Shown here piece by piece: positions 47,801-62,203 of a stretch of DNA of 64,000 nucleotides (position 1 is its first letter; every line of letters begins with the position of its first letter). The notes under the pieces were generated by a model. That model searched no databases, was not told the DNA's origin, and saw only the letters and a list, made by a program, of their open reading frames with translations. Source of the stretch: Lingula anatina (Eukaryota; Brachiopoda; Lingulata; Lingulida; Lingulidae); NCBI RefSeq assembly GCF_001039355.2, contig NW_019775388.1, positions 9,609 to 73,608 on the forward strand, read 5' to 3'. The position numbers and the translations under genes are program-made.

Positions 47801-50800
47801 GATGGTAGTCATGACTATGTCTACTGTAAGATGATTTATGATAAGACTTGGGTTACTTGGACAAAAACTGTTACCTTTTATGTCACTTTTCAGACATATC
47901 ACAGTCAAAGCCATTTAGAATGGTGAGGAATGGTTTATTTGAAAAACTTAATTCAAAAGGATCGTGAATGCAGCTCATATTTTATTCACCAAACACAGCA
48001 TTAAGCGTATAATTTCCTTTTCCCCTTAAAAGGTGTAGGATCTGGAAACGGAACTTGATCTGGTAGGGTATGTTTATCAGGTTCATAGGGGTTAGTTTGA
48101 TGATAGTATTAGATAAGTTTTAAGGGTCACACTTGCATGGAGATAACTTCTTGAGTACAATTCAGTAAATTAAAGTTGGAAGTATCTAGTTTCCTTACAT
48201 ACATGCTAACAATTTGTTGATGAGAAGCTGAAACTTTAACTTGTATTGAAAAAAAAGGCTGTGTATTGATTCTTTACACTGGAATCATGTGAATAGGACA
48301 ATGGGGTTAATTTAAATATTTCAGCAAATTATAATTCGAAACTCATTTAAGCAGTGCTCCCATGTGAGCTCTTCTCAAGTTTCTAGACAAATGTTAAATA
48401 ACAGGGAGAAGAGGCAAAAATTAAATTACTTTTTATCAGATAAAAATAGAATTGACAATACTTATGATAAGAAGGAACAATTTATAGTATACAGGGAAAC
48501 ATGACTTATTTATCTTATCATGAAAATGTCGTGTATTAAGTTACCCCACCTCCCAGACATAAATCTTGAATCATTTGAAAAGTTATGGAACTTTTTTAAT
48601 AAGTTTAAGATGTGACAGATGTGATTATTTTTATCAGGTATTGGGCTTCCTGGTCCCATGACCAAAATTCACCTGACTCCTCAATGCTATCCCAGTGATC
48701 TAAATAGGAAGAAAACCACTGATGGAAAAGGAGGGGGTGCCCAAGGAGTATTTCTCTCCATCTCATACTGATATAGTAGAAGGCATATAGAAGCAAAAAG
48801 ATCTTTGAAAAAACAGACTTGGTGAAAAAAAAAGGTGATAAGTCTCAAAATCTGTTCACACTCCCTTAGAATTTCTCAGCAGGCCTTCGAAATTATGATC
48901 ATCACATCACGTCATGGTCATATTTTATGTAAACTGACTAGATCATAAATTATGTTGATAGCCAAAAAAAGTATAATAAAAACAGAGAACACATGGGGAG
49001 TTTGTTTTCTTCTTAACTGTCTGCAAAACTGACAAGAATGTGTCAGCTGTATTTAGAAGTCATGTGCTCACTCAATCCAGAAGCTCAATTAAACAAGTCT
49101 AACTTGATTACCTTTAAAAACAAAGTTTCAGGTAGTCTAGGGTGTTGGTTTATTATCATGAACTGTTGGTTTTGGTGAGCCGGTGTGCTTGGTTAGCTAG
49201 ATTGATGACAAGTGTCAAGACTTGAAATAACAGTAATTTATTAACTTCAGCATTAACAACAATCAAGTAAGTAAGAGAGGGGGTGTGGGCAGAGCTGAGG
49301 TGGGATGTAACATGTACAGCCTGAAGTTTAATGTTTTGAATTGTTGCTGACATGCAGCATGATTCACTTCATTTTTTAAATGTCCAAAAAATGCATGCAT
49401 TGGTTACATTAAGAAATGGGATTGAGATGACATGAACACAAATGTACTGCCTACTTTTGTCAGTAATCCTGTTAGTAATTGGGTTTATAAACATTTACTC
49501 CCTTCCCCAACTTCCTCAACAATTGCAATAATGCAGCGCAACATCCTTTTTATAAAGACATGATAAAAATGTATTCAAATGCATATATAATACTTAATCC
49601 AACTTCTTGAGTCAATTTTTTTTTTTTCAAATGCTATAAATAATGTATCTCTATTTTTTATATATCACGGCTGGCATTGTGACAAACATAAACACAACAT
49701 TTTTGTACCACAATTATGCTACCCAGGTAATACTATCATTATATTGTGTCAGAAAGACTGCTGATAACATAATTGACAACAGCTTAATGTCGAAAGCTAG
49801 GCACATTTATAATAAAGGTTCGTCATGGTAACTTATCTTCTTAGTCCCGAGGCAAATTCCTTATAAATACTAGGCGGCAAATTAACCTGGATGGGTGTAC
49901 AATAAACAGGTTACTTATCTCCATCCACCATTGTCATGCTGTGAAAGGAGAGGAATATATGGCTGATGATAACATAACTAGATATGTCATTAGCTAACAG
50001 ATAGGAGCTTATACCAACTGCTTGTGGGTAAATGGGTGAGGCTCCTGGGAGGGGAGGGGAAAGCATTATGAGTTGGATTGATGAAATTTAAAAAGTTTGG
50101 AGCATGAATTGAAGTGGTAAATTTAAGTGATATGTTGCTACAAATGTCTGTATGTCATTTACCAAAGTCCAAATATTGGGATGTTCCAAATAAATTACAA
50201 TGTTTTAGTCACCATAAGTGATTTTGAAATTCCTAGAAAAATTATTTGTGACAAAATTATATGGGCCAGAATTCATGTGGTAAAACTATAAAAATCCAGC
50301 CTGAATCACTCCTAGATAGGGGTAATGGTTAGCTTTTGTGATTATCTCCTTATCTCCCTTATGTCATGGAACAGTATTGGCAATATCTGCAACATTGAAC
50401 TGAACACTTTCACCAGTTTTGGTATAGAAGCCCTTAGGATATCAATGTACAGCTTGGGGTCAGTTCTGTCACTCCAAAAATGTTCATATATGGAACATAT
50501 CCAAAGCATTGATCCTTCTTGAGGAAAACAATAATCCAGTTTTTAAGTTTGTACAGAATTAATTTCAATGCCCATTTTATCCAGTAGCTTAATTACCTTG
50601 ACTAAAAGGTTTTAGGTTGCAGTTCTGAAAACATTTTGCTGTGATAGTCACACAGACAAACTATTAATATTGGCCACAGGGTATAGGAGACTTAGAGGAT
50701 TTTAATTTTGTCTGTCAGTTTTGTTTTTATCCTCGCAATACTGTTGTGGGGAGTATGCTTAAAAGTATTCACAGAAATAATTAGTGTGTAAAGGTGGCAG

Positions 50801-50852
50801 ACTTGTAAAAATTGGGAAACCTCTGACCCCTGTACATCTACAAGCATGCATA

Positions 50853-50866
50853 CACACACACACACA

Positions 50867-50925
<59 letters not shown>

Positions 50926-50944
50926 GGAAAGAGAGAGAGAGAGA
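50853..50944. repeat. (AC)n(GA)n compound microsatellite
   Basis: An AC tract of about 58 bp followed by a GA-rich tract of about 34 bp. It makes spurious Cys-Val and His-Thr frames on both strands. Confidence 0.95.
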
Positions 50945-53847
50945 ATTCTGTTGCCATGGTGATGAATTCTTGACACAAATGATACCAATATAGAATGACA
51001 CAAATGAAATAAGTATCTTTCGAGATATTGCTGCTTCTATCAGCTCCACGCTCTTGTCTGCATGTCTGCCTACCAGTGACATTTCTTATAAACTGCCTTC
51101 TGCATTATAACCCATGTATTTGATAATACCATGTTATTTCCCTACCTTTCCTGCCTGTACCACATCCCAATATACAGGTGTGATACAGGTGTCTTATCAG
51201 CGGTCAGGTATGCTGTATCATGTACAGACAGCCCCAGACACAGTAAGTCTGGAGAGGGTGAATTAAAGTGTCTGTTGATAGCTAAGTTAGCTATGATAAG
51301 ATGCAAAATTAATGTGGATTATAGTAGTTTTGGCACAAATACCCTATTGATTTAGATTAAGAAATTAAGGTGTGGTGGAGTATTCTTGTTCAGTGCTGTT
51401 GGTCATAGGTTGTTCTTGGGGCATTGCTGGAGATTTTGTATGATTACTGTAAGGAAGAGGGTGTTTGAGAAGGGTTGTTCTGAAGTATTATAGTCTACTG
51501 TATAGTGTAAGATTATAGACATGGATATGAGGTATAAAGGCATAAATTTTCTAGTTTGCAGTGAGATAGGTGTTGTGTTCATTTATTTTGTTGTGCTATG
51601 GATATGAATCCAAAAGAGAGAGAGAGAGGGAGGGGGGAGGAGAGAGGGAGAGTCAAGTTATGTTTGTAACTTAATTGGCAATGCAGGTGCTTTGGAAAGA
51701 GTTTATTTGCATCTCCTCTAGAGCAAAGAATGCATAGGAGGGTGGGCTGTCAGTGAATGTTGTCTTCTCTATTCTTTGGATATCAGTCGTTCTTCAAATA
51801 TTCCCGTCTCATGCACTCCCCTTTGCTGCTGCCACCACCACTGCCTGCCTGTTCTGCAATATCAACAAGCATACAATTCAATTATCTTTTTCTTGGGAAT
51901 ATGCTATGTGCAGCAGTCTATGGCTTCATCAGGTAAATTAGAGCTGCAGGAATTGAAAGCAGTGAGTAACAATGACAGTACCTGAGTGATTGATGAGATA
52001 GACTCAGAGCCAGCACTCGCTCAGGTCCTAACTGATTGATAAAGTACACAAGCTTCATCACTACAAGGTTTAAGTCCACTAATAATCCTATTACTGATGA
52101 GATACACAATCACAAATCTATGTGAACACCAGCATGATATTTGTTTTAGCCAATTACTTTTTAAAAAATCAGTCATTTAAAATGTTTCTGGCAATAGAGA
52201 CCTTTTTTTTTTTCAGCCAAGATAACTTATTCAGCCACTTGTGAAAATAGTTCATGATATCATGAGAAGAGTAAGTGCAGATCTGTGGAAACTTAATTCT
52301 CACAAGTCCCAACAGATCAGTCAGATACATACACAATTTATGTCTATGAACAGTCCTCCTTTTCACATGATTCCTGTATCTATCCAGCAAATTGCATGAC
52401 TTGGGTGTCCTGTGGTTTTAGTTGCTGTAACACGTTGAAGATAAAACAGGTGGTACAGCTACATTACTTATATTTTATCATCCTACAAGATGTCAAGTGT
52501 GGGAAGGTACAGTACGCACATATAGGATGTGGGATATGTGCAGTAAGGAAAAGACCAACCCCTACAATTGATGTGAAAGTTCTGTATCTTGTGGTTGGTT
52601 TTGTAGACTTCCTCTCTCTATTATTGTGTCTTGTCATGCAATGGGGGGTCATCTCCTGCAAATATTGTTATTATGTCATATATTTGTTGTTAGTTGTAGT
52701 TTTGGTGCTATATGTTACTGTAGTGACTTATGTGAATAGAGAAATGATTTTATAAATTCACCTTTATGATGACATTTATAACAGACATGTTTTTATTTGT
52801 ATTTTTTACCTGTTAAGGTATTAGCATGAAAAGAGGTAATTTGCTGCTTTGGTCAGTATCAAGCATCTTGTTTCTGAGCTCAAATAGTCTTGTAAACCAT
52901 ACCGTACATATACATATTATTTTGGTGGGTCTAAAAGAGCCAGTCAGTATTTATCACAAAATCATATTTTGAGCTGTTCCCCTTGTCAAATTCTCATGGA
53001 TCAGCCACTGATTAATCACTTTTCTTCTGTGAGAAATTCCCTGATTATTATTAAGATAGTAAAACCATTTGACATTAACTGCTGTATTTGTCTGTACCCG
53101 TGGGACATGACTGCAAACTGTAAAAAAAAAGGATCAATAATTGTAAATTTTAAACCAAGCTTAACAAGGTATTTTGGTAGTCCAGGTTCTTGTAAAGAAT
53201 ACATTTATTAATGCTTAGTTTTGGTTTGGAATTTGTGTAAATAAAAAAAGGAATATTTATATCAATATTTGACAACAATTTTGAATTGCTTTTTCATATA
53301 TGGCAAGATTGGGATGGGATGGAGCAAACATTTTATCATTGTATTCTGTTGTGTGCCCCACAATTTCAGTGAGGTGGTTTTTATACATTTCCTTTCTGTG
53401 GCAAATCCTCAAAGCAGCTGAGGCAGGGTGGTGTTTTAATTTAAATGTTCACCTCATCTATCTACCTCTCCCTGGAGATCTCCACCTTGGCAAATTCATT
53501 ACCAGGCAATTTTTGGAGTTTGCATGAATGATTCCTCCACATCTCTCTAGGAATGCCTTTGATACATGTGCCCATGTACTCCTACAGGGCCTCTGCAGGA
53601 GAGGTAATTAGGAACCCCGTAGCATAGTGAAGATGCTTTAAGTTTGTCAGACCATAAAGACCACATTGGCAAGCTGAAGAGAGGCAGAAAGAGAGGTGCT
53701 GAAAACCAGTCTGAGTCCCTTACTAGATGAAGGTGTATAGAGTTCAAGAGTATGTCTCCTCTCATTAAAAATGGTGATGTAAGAATAAAAATGAAATGAA
53801 CTTTTATTTATGATATTGCCCTCAATTAATGAAGATGTGAAAAAGAT

Positions 53848-53848
<1 letters not shown>

Positions 53849-53878
<30 letters not shown>

Positions 53879-53890
53879 GGGGGGGGGGGC
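53849..53890. repeat. (GT)n plus G-run
   Basis: A GT tract ending in about 12 consecutive G at 53878-53889. Confidence 0.9.
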
Positions 53891-55789
53891 TTTCTAAATT
53901 AAAGTACATATACATTTATGTATAACTTATAAAATGTGGCCTTAGCCTGAACATCACATCAGGAATACATGTACATTTCAAGTATTTAGTAAAAGTCTTT
54001 ACGTAATATTGGTGCATACTGTTGATTCTAGGAAAAGAGCCTTTAAATAAAACAATCATTCAATTAATTAGGTATGCAGTTGGCTGACATTCATTACAGG
54101 TATCTTCCGTACCTTTAAGGAACTCCAGGTAAATATCAGGCATAACAGGTGTGAGATACAAATACCTGGCACCCTGCTTTAGAATGCCACAGTTTGCCAA
54201 ACCTGGTACATGTGTTTGGCACTGTAAAGTAGCCAGCAATTAGTACTTATTAATTTGCTGTTTTTCTTGTCTCGGAAGTGTTGTTTTTTGTACCTGTAAT
54301 GAGGATGGATATTATTGGATGACATGTTGCAGTGACCATAGGGTGTTGATACTTGCTAAAAAAAATGCTCATTTTTTCTTAACAATTCATTAATTCAATT
54401 ATAGTGTCCATTATTTAGAAATGACAAATAGCTTATATCAGTGTATGGTTAAAAGAAAAACTCCCAACATTTTATTAGCAGCTGAAACAATACTTAAAAT
54501 TGGTTCATCTGGAAATCTAACTTTTCAGCTTCAGCTGTGCTCCATCATAGATGTATGATGTATGATGCACATATATGATGGAACCAAAATTTCAGCACTA
54601 TTGTTAAGCTTATTTATTGCTTAAGGCCATTACTCTGGGAAAGGTAATATTTAGTGGCCATGTCTTCATCAACAGGTTAGTGGATGTGTAGGACTAAACA
54701 GCTGTCCCCTCTACATTTCAGAGACCATGATTCATCAAATAATGTACACCTACAACAAATGGCAAACTATGTTGATGACCAAAGTTTCAATTTGTAGTTT
54801 CCATGTACAATATAATTTAACAATTACCCACACTTGATTAACTATACATGTTGTATTTATACCTCTTATGAAAGCACTTAAGCCTTTCAAGCAGAAAAGA
54901 TTAACAGGTTCTCAATAGCCTGGCACTATATTCTTTGTCTTGTGTGCTCCTTGCCGCTGCCTTTAAAGTTGCAGGATATCAAAGCAACCTCACTAAATAC
55001 CTCCTTCATAAGGTAAACACACAGAAGTAGATGATCAATAGTCCCGGCCAGCAAGTCAAAACACCACAGAGGAATGCGAAGGTGATCAGCACATTGATTG
55101 CAACAAAAATATCAGACAGAGAATGGTTTAATAATTCTCTGATACTTACATTAGATGGCTGACTAGACAGAAAATTTCCAATGTTTCAATGTGAGATCGA
55201 ATGTTTTATTTGATAATAAGAAAGCTATTTTTAACCCACTCAAGTAGGGACGGAATTACTTGATCATATACTGGTGTGGCTAGACATAGGTGTACGCAGG
55301 AGACCCTTGACCCAGGTCACCATTAATGATTTGACCACATGCAAGTAATGGTGGTTTTTTAAAAGGGTATTTTGGAAGGGGAGTGCTTTGATAAGTAGTT
55401 AAGAACAGTTTGATAAAAAGGAAAAAAAAAAGACAAAACCAGGGTTTCTTTCATGCTTTTAGAGAATTTTTGCCCAACTTAAGGTTGTCTTATTTAAATG
55501 AGGGATAAAAACAAAAATGATTTTTAGTCATTTTGTCATATCATGTGATTGATTACCCTCATATGACTAACATGTGCCATGTTTAAAACTTCTGTGTCAA
55601 AAATAACTTTTTTTAACAGAATGAATGTTTACATTGAATACTTACATTTCCACTTGTGCAAAACTGCCTCATTGTTTGAATATTGGTATTTACTTCATTA
55701 TTTCTGAAGGATGTGACATGCCTTTGGGATATAGGCACAGGCTATCTTCATAGACATAGACAAGTTCATGGCACAAAAAAAAATTTAAA

Positions 55790-55945
55790 TTTAAATAGTT
55801 GGGGGGTCTTTTTCTTAAAAAGTGGACCTTTTACCACTTAACTTACGAGTACTTGGATCAGAATTTTGCCCGAAGTGTACCTTTTCCCAGCAAAAAGGAT
55901 GGTCCCTTTGAATCTCCTGAACCCCGCTCTGGCTACGGGCCTGGA
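55790..55945. repeat. Probable dispersed repeat insertion
   Basis: A patch with several CpGs (TACGAG, CCCGAAG, CCCGCTC, TACGGG) inside a CpG-starved intron, ending with a CTCTGGCTACGGGCCTG phrase of the sort common in high-copy invertebrate repeats. The retained CpG suggests a recent insertion. The boundaries are approximate. Confidence 0.4.
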
Positions 55946-56421
55946 TTATCTGTCTGTTTGAGAAATGATGGAGTAAAATTTTACAAGAGAGTTGTTTTGT
56001 TATAATCCCAGCTATATTATACAGTATAGCATTTAAGATGCACACATTACTTGCCCTCAATACCCAGTGGCAAGATTAGACTGTTAAAATGGTGATGGGT
56101 TTGGGATCAGCATTGTTGTACTGTGTATTGTGTGGTAGGCTAAAAGGTAATGTAAATGGCTTACTCCATTGCATAATCACCATTGCATTTTCATGGGTGA
56201 CATAAGTGGCCATTTCATGGTTAATGTCCTAGACTGCATTTGTTACAGTGAACAATCAAGAAATAGGATTTTGAATTATGGCTTTGAAAAATACATTTCA
56301 TCTGGTATTCTTTTGAAAATTAATCTGGTTTCAAATCCTCACCAAAAATAAGTGTTATGGATTATTCTATAACTGTGTTATGAAGAATTACTTGCCCCCC
56401 CCCCCCCATCAGCAAGCACTT

Positions 56422-56424
56422 ACT

Positions 56425-56459
<35 letters not shown>

Positions 56460-56460
56460 T
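56422..56460. repeat. (TTTA)n microsatellite
   Basis: About 9-10 TTTA units, 15 bp after a run of C (56396-56407). Confidence 0.95.
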
Positions 56461-59130
56461 CAGTGGTGTTGAGTACTTGCTGATGTATAAGTATGTTTAT
56501 CTTTTACTCCAGAACTTGATATTATTGAAACGTAACATCTATTACAGAATACAAGATTAATGTGTTTTATTGGGTAATTTAAATTTACATGTAAGTGTTC
56601 TGGCACATGCTCCTGATTGCAACCTGTGCACTGATTTCATGTTAAACCTCAACAAAAGTTGTATTGAGATTTAAATGAAAAAAAGTTTTAAAGTACAATA
56701 TCAATACTGCAGTGATAATTTTCAGGTTTGAAGTAACTTATTACATCATGTCTCTACATACTTTTTTGTCTCAGTTGGTTGGAACTATACAGACTTGCAT
56801 CTGTTGTCAAATATTATGTGGATAGGAAATTTGTTTTGAACAAGTTGATATCATATGTCTATAAACCTTGTTAAAGGCATGAATTTCTTTAACCCCAAGA
56901 AGCTGAGAACATCTGTTACAGAATATTTAGTTGTTTTTTTTTAATTTGGACAATTCCAAATCTCATCTAATAGTTCCAGCAGCTCTTTGTGGTAGAAAAA
57001 AAAAAAAAAAACAGATTCAACCTGTGCCTGTCCTTCATTATGAACAGTAGGACTGCACAGGACTAACATGAGTTATGAAACATCTGTTACCCAATGTTAA
57101 ATGAGTATGATAGCTTTTCATTAATCATCTGCAATTTTGTTTTAACAAATGTCAGAGCGAGCCAATGTGATAGATTTTTAAAAAGTTAATCTCCCTGCCA
57201 ATCCAATATATGCTTTCTGTCTTTTGCCCAGGTGAAAGGAAGCATTTAGTCACTTTTACTGTTATATTATTGCTCCCCACCCAAGGTGGGATGCATGAAG
57301 AATTTGAAGAGTTTAAAAGTCAAACAGTTTTGCCTCAGGCGATCTGAAATAAAGACGTTGTATATGGACACAGATGACAGAGAGAGGGGGGGGGGTGAGA
57401 GGGAGAGAAAGGGGTGTATGATATCTACTCCACCCTAATGCCTGCATTTCCTAGTGATGTCTGTGTTAGCCTGTGCACATATACCTAGTGGTGTCTGTGT
57501 ATTTTGGTTACAGAAACCTACAGCATAAGTGCACAGAGGGCAAGTGAACAGTGTGTTGTTAAGTCCACCTGAACTTGGAACTAAGTGTATGACATATAAC
57601 CTTGCAGGTGTCCCTCTCATGAGTCATATTGTTTTCACTGCCAGACAGCTTGGAGCTAGCATCACATGTTTCTTTACATAAGATTGACCTTCTTAAAAAA
57701 TTAAAAAAATAATCTGTGAATGAAAAAATCAATTGAATTTATGTTTTATTTTTTGTATTTTGATGATAAAATGGATCTTAAAAAGAATGGGAGGAATAAG
57801 ATCACCACAGAATCACACCTATCTTGTCTTGATGTTCAGTTTAGCCTGAGTCTGTATAGTGGGCCCTGAATTTAGCACTACCATCCCACAGCCCAACTGC
57901 TCTCATTATGTCATGTCCAAGAAATTATGTGATATATGCTAATACATGTAATTGACTTATGGGCATCATTTTAAATTCATTACTGACTTGAATGTAGGTG
58001 GTCAGGTAATACAGGAACCAGGATGGTGCTTGCATGAGGAAGATGCAATGTCACTGTTGTCTTAGTAGATATTGGCATTGTAAGTTCAATAACATATTTA
58101 GAATGTTTGATGACTGTATGGAAATAGTAAGTAGGTATTTTTTTGTTTATAAATTTTTGATACATTTGCTTAAGGCAACTTGGACCTTAATTTGTTGTAT
58201 GCAAAGTTATTTTTGAAGTTTGGTGGTACATGTATTTTGGCTCGGGTTTTCTTTTGACCTACACTTATTTCTGACCCTATCTTGTATCTTGGCTGGTAAC
58301 TTGGAGAAATTGTAATCATGTCATGTTATAAAGTGAGATCAAGTTGTGTAACAGTCAACTGTGCCATGGATTGGTGCCTGTACTTACAACAATTCTGAAA
58401 ACTTTGACAACCTGGGATAGGATAAAAAGATAAAAGTATGTAAAAAATGTAAGTTTGTGTTGACAAGAAAAAGGTAGGTCCAAACATAATGTTTATTAAT
58501 GTTGTTTTAGATGGGGACATTAGGTTTTTCTGGATATTTGACAGACATATGACAGTAAAAGAAAACTGATCTTCACAGTTTGGAATGTGTCACAGCTACA
58601 CGGAAATGATTTCTTTAGAGGACATGTGTCGTGTTAACCTTGACCTACTGAGTACGACCTTTGCAACTAGCAGACAGCAGATGGTGACCTCTGACCCTAA
58701 GCAGTTACTTTGTCAAAGTTCAGATGTCTGAAATAATATAGGCAGTTACAAAGTGTCATTCACTGGAGTGAAGCATAATAGTTGGTGGCATGCAGCCATT
58801 TACAAAAAGTAAAAAAAAAAATGGCTTGAAGAGTTAGGGAAATATATTATTAAAGTTAATAGCAGGAAGCAGTTTATAAGAAAAAGATTGTTATGTAGCA
58901 TACCCGTCTTATACCCTAAAGCTTTTCAGTTGATTGCAAGTGTTAATAGTGCTCTTGAAAAGTAGGGTTTTTTTTAATAAAATACAGTATAATTGTATGG
59001 CATTTTTAGAATATTTGGTTTGCATTGAAAAATGCAGATGATTCATAAAGTCCTACATGTATCTTGTTGATCTTTTTTTTTACCATCAAGAAAACAAATC
59101 AGTTACATTATATCCCTGCCAACAACTGAA

Positions 59131-59232
<102 letters not shown>

Positions 59233-59755
59233 TTGAGTATTGTTTCTTTGATGCCCTCTTGATCTTAGTCACTTTAAAATCTTTATTCCTGGTACTTGGT
59301 AACGACATCCCACTTACCACTCAAGAAACATACCATTTATATTAGAAGTCCACCTAAAAAATACATCTTCTTGATAAAATTGCCCCCTTTTTAGTTCCTG
59401 TTAACATACATAAAATTTCTTGGAAAGTGATGAGAGGTGATGCAGCAGATGGCAGTTTACATTTGATTGCATCTGGTGACTGATGACTTCAAGGCATGAT
59501 TATACCAAAAATGAGGTCACCCCAATTATTTTTATGGTAATGAGCAAGAACCTTAGCATGCCTTGCAGGGTTACATGTAAAATTATAAGGACTGTAATTG
59601 ATAACCAATTATATGATATTAATTTTACATTTAATGTTTGGGAAGTGGCAGTTTAATAACTTGTTTTCTGTGGCCGTTTTACTTCTAAATTGAATTTAAT
59701 CTGCACAAACTGTGAGGCACTTGTTATCAGGGACTAGCAGTGTTAGAAATTAAGG

Positions 59756-59832
59756 CTGGACCGTCTGCCCAGGGCTGACAACTTTCAGAATGGGCTGAGA
59801 AGTTTTCCCACCCGGCAGACTTTCGGTCCAGC
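59756..59832. repeat. Short inverted repeat / hairpin element
   Basis: GCTGGACCGTCTGCC on the left is inverted as GGCAGACTTTCGGTCCAGC on the right, with about 43 bp between and a 4-base bulge. Both arms keep CpG, suggesting a recent mobile or structured element. Confidence 0.6.
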
Positions 59833-60188
59833 AACTTATTTTCCTAAGAGGCAAACACTGGGGACTAGTATACAGTTTATCAGTTTTGTGCAAAATTTCT
59901 CAAAAAATAAGGTGTCTTTTTAACTTTGCAACCTGATATCTTAATTTACAAAGTTTCCCTTTTTTTTGTGAAATATTCTGATAAATGACCATTTGTATGT
60001 ACTACATTTATTTCTGTTGAAAATTATATGCCCAATGTCTTATTTTAAAATAAATGTTGTTTGTCCTTATTCAAATGTCTAATCAGTTGTGTATTTTTTT
60101 TTTTGAGGGCAATGATATTAGATATATCACCTTCTCTATAAGATGATTCTGCTTCTTTATATATTGAAATGCTCTATGGTTGTTTCAG

Positions 60189-60355
60189 GCTGGCACCCTA
60201 TACTGCTTGGTAACAGAATATGCTGCAGGAGGGGAGCTACTTAGCTACATTAGAACACAGAAGGACTGCAGGCTCTCTGAGCAGCAAGCATGGCCATATG
60301 TACGCCAACTTATTTCAGCACTCTGCTACCTGCACGAGAGAGGCGTGGTGCACAG
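60189..60355 (+). CDS. HUNK-like protein kinase, coding exon 3 (hinge to catalytic loop start)
   Basis: 167 bp encoding residues 81-135. LYCLVTEYAAGGELLSYI supplies the beta-5 strand, hinge and alpha-D. LSEQQAWPYVRQLISALCYL is alpha-E. It ends HERGVVH plus AG of a split Arg codon, so the HRD catalytic motif crosses the splice junction. The acceptor is TTGTTTCAG and the donor CACAG|GTAAGG (phase 2). The upstream edge is phase 0 and joins exon 2 directly. The next exon must supply the final base of Arg and then D-L-K; I did not find it before 64000. The gene is therefore incomplete at the window edge. Confidence 0.92.
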
Positions 60356-62176
60356 GTAAGGGTCACTATATTAAGGCAAGCCCCCCTCACATACAGACAT
60401 GCATACCTTGCAGACCACCATATCAGTGGCCCCACATGTACAAAGCTGACTTTACATCCCTTATAGCCCTCCAATTAGACATCATCATAATACTGCATTA
60501 ATGGGGATCATCCAAGTTTACCCAAATTTCTGAGTCTTAGTATAAAAACAGCAATATTTTGTGGTACTTGAAAGACAGAGGGGCCAGAAATGTCAGACTA
60601 TCAAGTGCGGTGAAGTTATGAAAAAAAGCTGACAGAATTTATCAGAACATATATCTTTCTGTTTTTTTTCTCTTAGCTTCTATAGAATGACAGTCTGTTG
60701 CACAACTACAAATTCACCGTGTTGTGCATGCCATGTTTGTATTACTTTCCCGGCACATAGGGTTTCACCTTTTTTCTCAAAAATGTTAGCGCAGATGCTC
60801 ACACATTTTCTAGTCTCATATGATGTCATGCAGTGCTGACAGTCTCATCTCACATGATCTCCATTACCTAGGATTTTTTCAGGCCCCTGATACATACTTT
60901 TCATTGAGCCCTCTACCACCCCGACCTCCTGTATCTCTATTAGCATCTGTAGCTGTAGCTGTTCTGCCTTGTGGACCACTTGGATTTTCATCTCTCTCTG
61001 CATCAGATCTTCAGGCCCCTTGTCAGCAGTACTGGACATTTACTCCTATCAGGCTGATTTATCCCTATCAGGCCTCTTAGAAACATACAGCTATGGCACT
61101 TATTCCCTTATGAGTCTTGGTCATGCAGATACCTTGCTAGCCCCTGGTGTCTCCTTTTTCTGACTACTCTGAACAGATCCTATTGCAGGGTTAATGAAAA
61201 AGCAATTGAAGTGAATTGTTTAAACTATGAGTGAGGGACTGGATTTAATGTGAGGAAAGAAAAAGATAAGCTGTATAATTGTAGTTATTCTGGAGTGGAT
61301 TACTCAGTTCATATTAAATGCTCATTTTCAAGCATCGTTGGGCTTTTAACATTATGAGTAAGAGAAATCAATACACGTTGACAGTTTTCAAAGGCACATT
61401 TTGTCATTTTATCAGAATTTTTCCTGGGACATTTGATTTGTACTATATCTCTTTGTGGTCAGATTTTATCTGTGATGAAAAAGATGCATTTCATTATGGT
61501 GTAATTCATATACATGTGTATGTTGCTCAAGATTTTTTTATCACTCATCATGAAATTTTTGCTTGCTCTTCATTTTTTACTGCTTTTGAAACGTGCGGGT
61601 CATTTTTCCAAAGCTGCCACCAGGAACTTTCTATGGTGTACGTCATATATCGCATAAAATATGTATGGGTTTTTTAAAATAATAACTAATATTGTATACA
61701 ATATCAACTACTAAAACCATGGCATCCAAGCAACACAAAAAATCTTTTCTTGAAACATTACCCAGAGGTTGCAATTAAGCATAGTTTCAGAACACATTGG
61801 ATTTTTGCTACTTATATGTGCAAATTCTCCATGCATATAATTTTGAGTTTGGATTGAAACTGTATTCCATAACACTGTGCAGAGGGTAAGTTCAGTGCCG
61901 TAAGTTCAAGTCAAGAATGTAGCCACCTGGTGTCCTCACAATGTGACAGCTCTATGTTCATAATTCTGCACCATTGTACATGTCCAAACATCCCTGTAAT
62001 GAATGAGTGATAGGCACTGACATTGGATAGGAGGCTGACTAAGCATGCTGGACCCCCTTGGTGGAAACAGGTGTGTGGTGCCCCCCCTCCCTCCCCCCAT
62101 GTGGCACGATGCTTCAGAACTCCCAACCTCCTTTGATCCACAGTAGAACACTAAAACATATGGTTTTACACCTTTG

Positions 62177-62203
62177 AGGGGGGGGGGGAGGGGGGGGGGG
62201 AAG
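62177..62203. repeat. Poly-G tract
   Basis: Two runs of 9-10 G separated by an A, followed by GAGAGAGA. It could form a G-quadruplex. Confidence 0.9.

Noticed and set aside
50692-51082. Cys-Val and His-Thr repeat ORFs on both strands
   Set aside because: Translations of the (AC)n(GA)n microsatellite.
52396-52755. 119-codon ORF with hydrophobic C-terminus in kinase intron 2
   Set aside because: Composition reflects T-rich DNA; no family pattern and no splice or promoter context.
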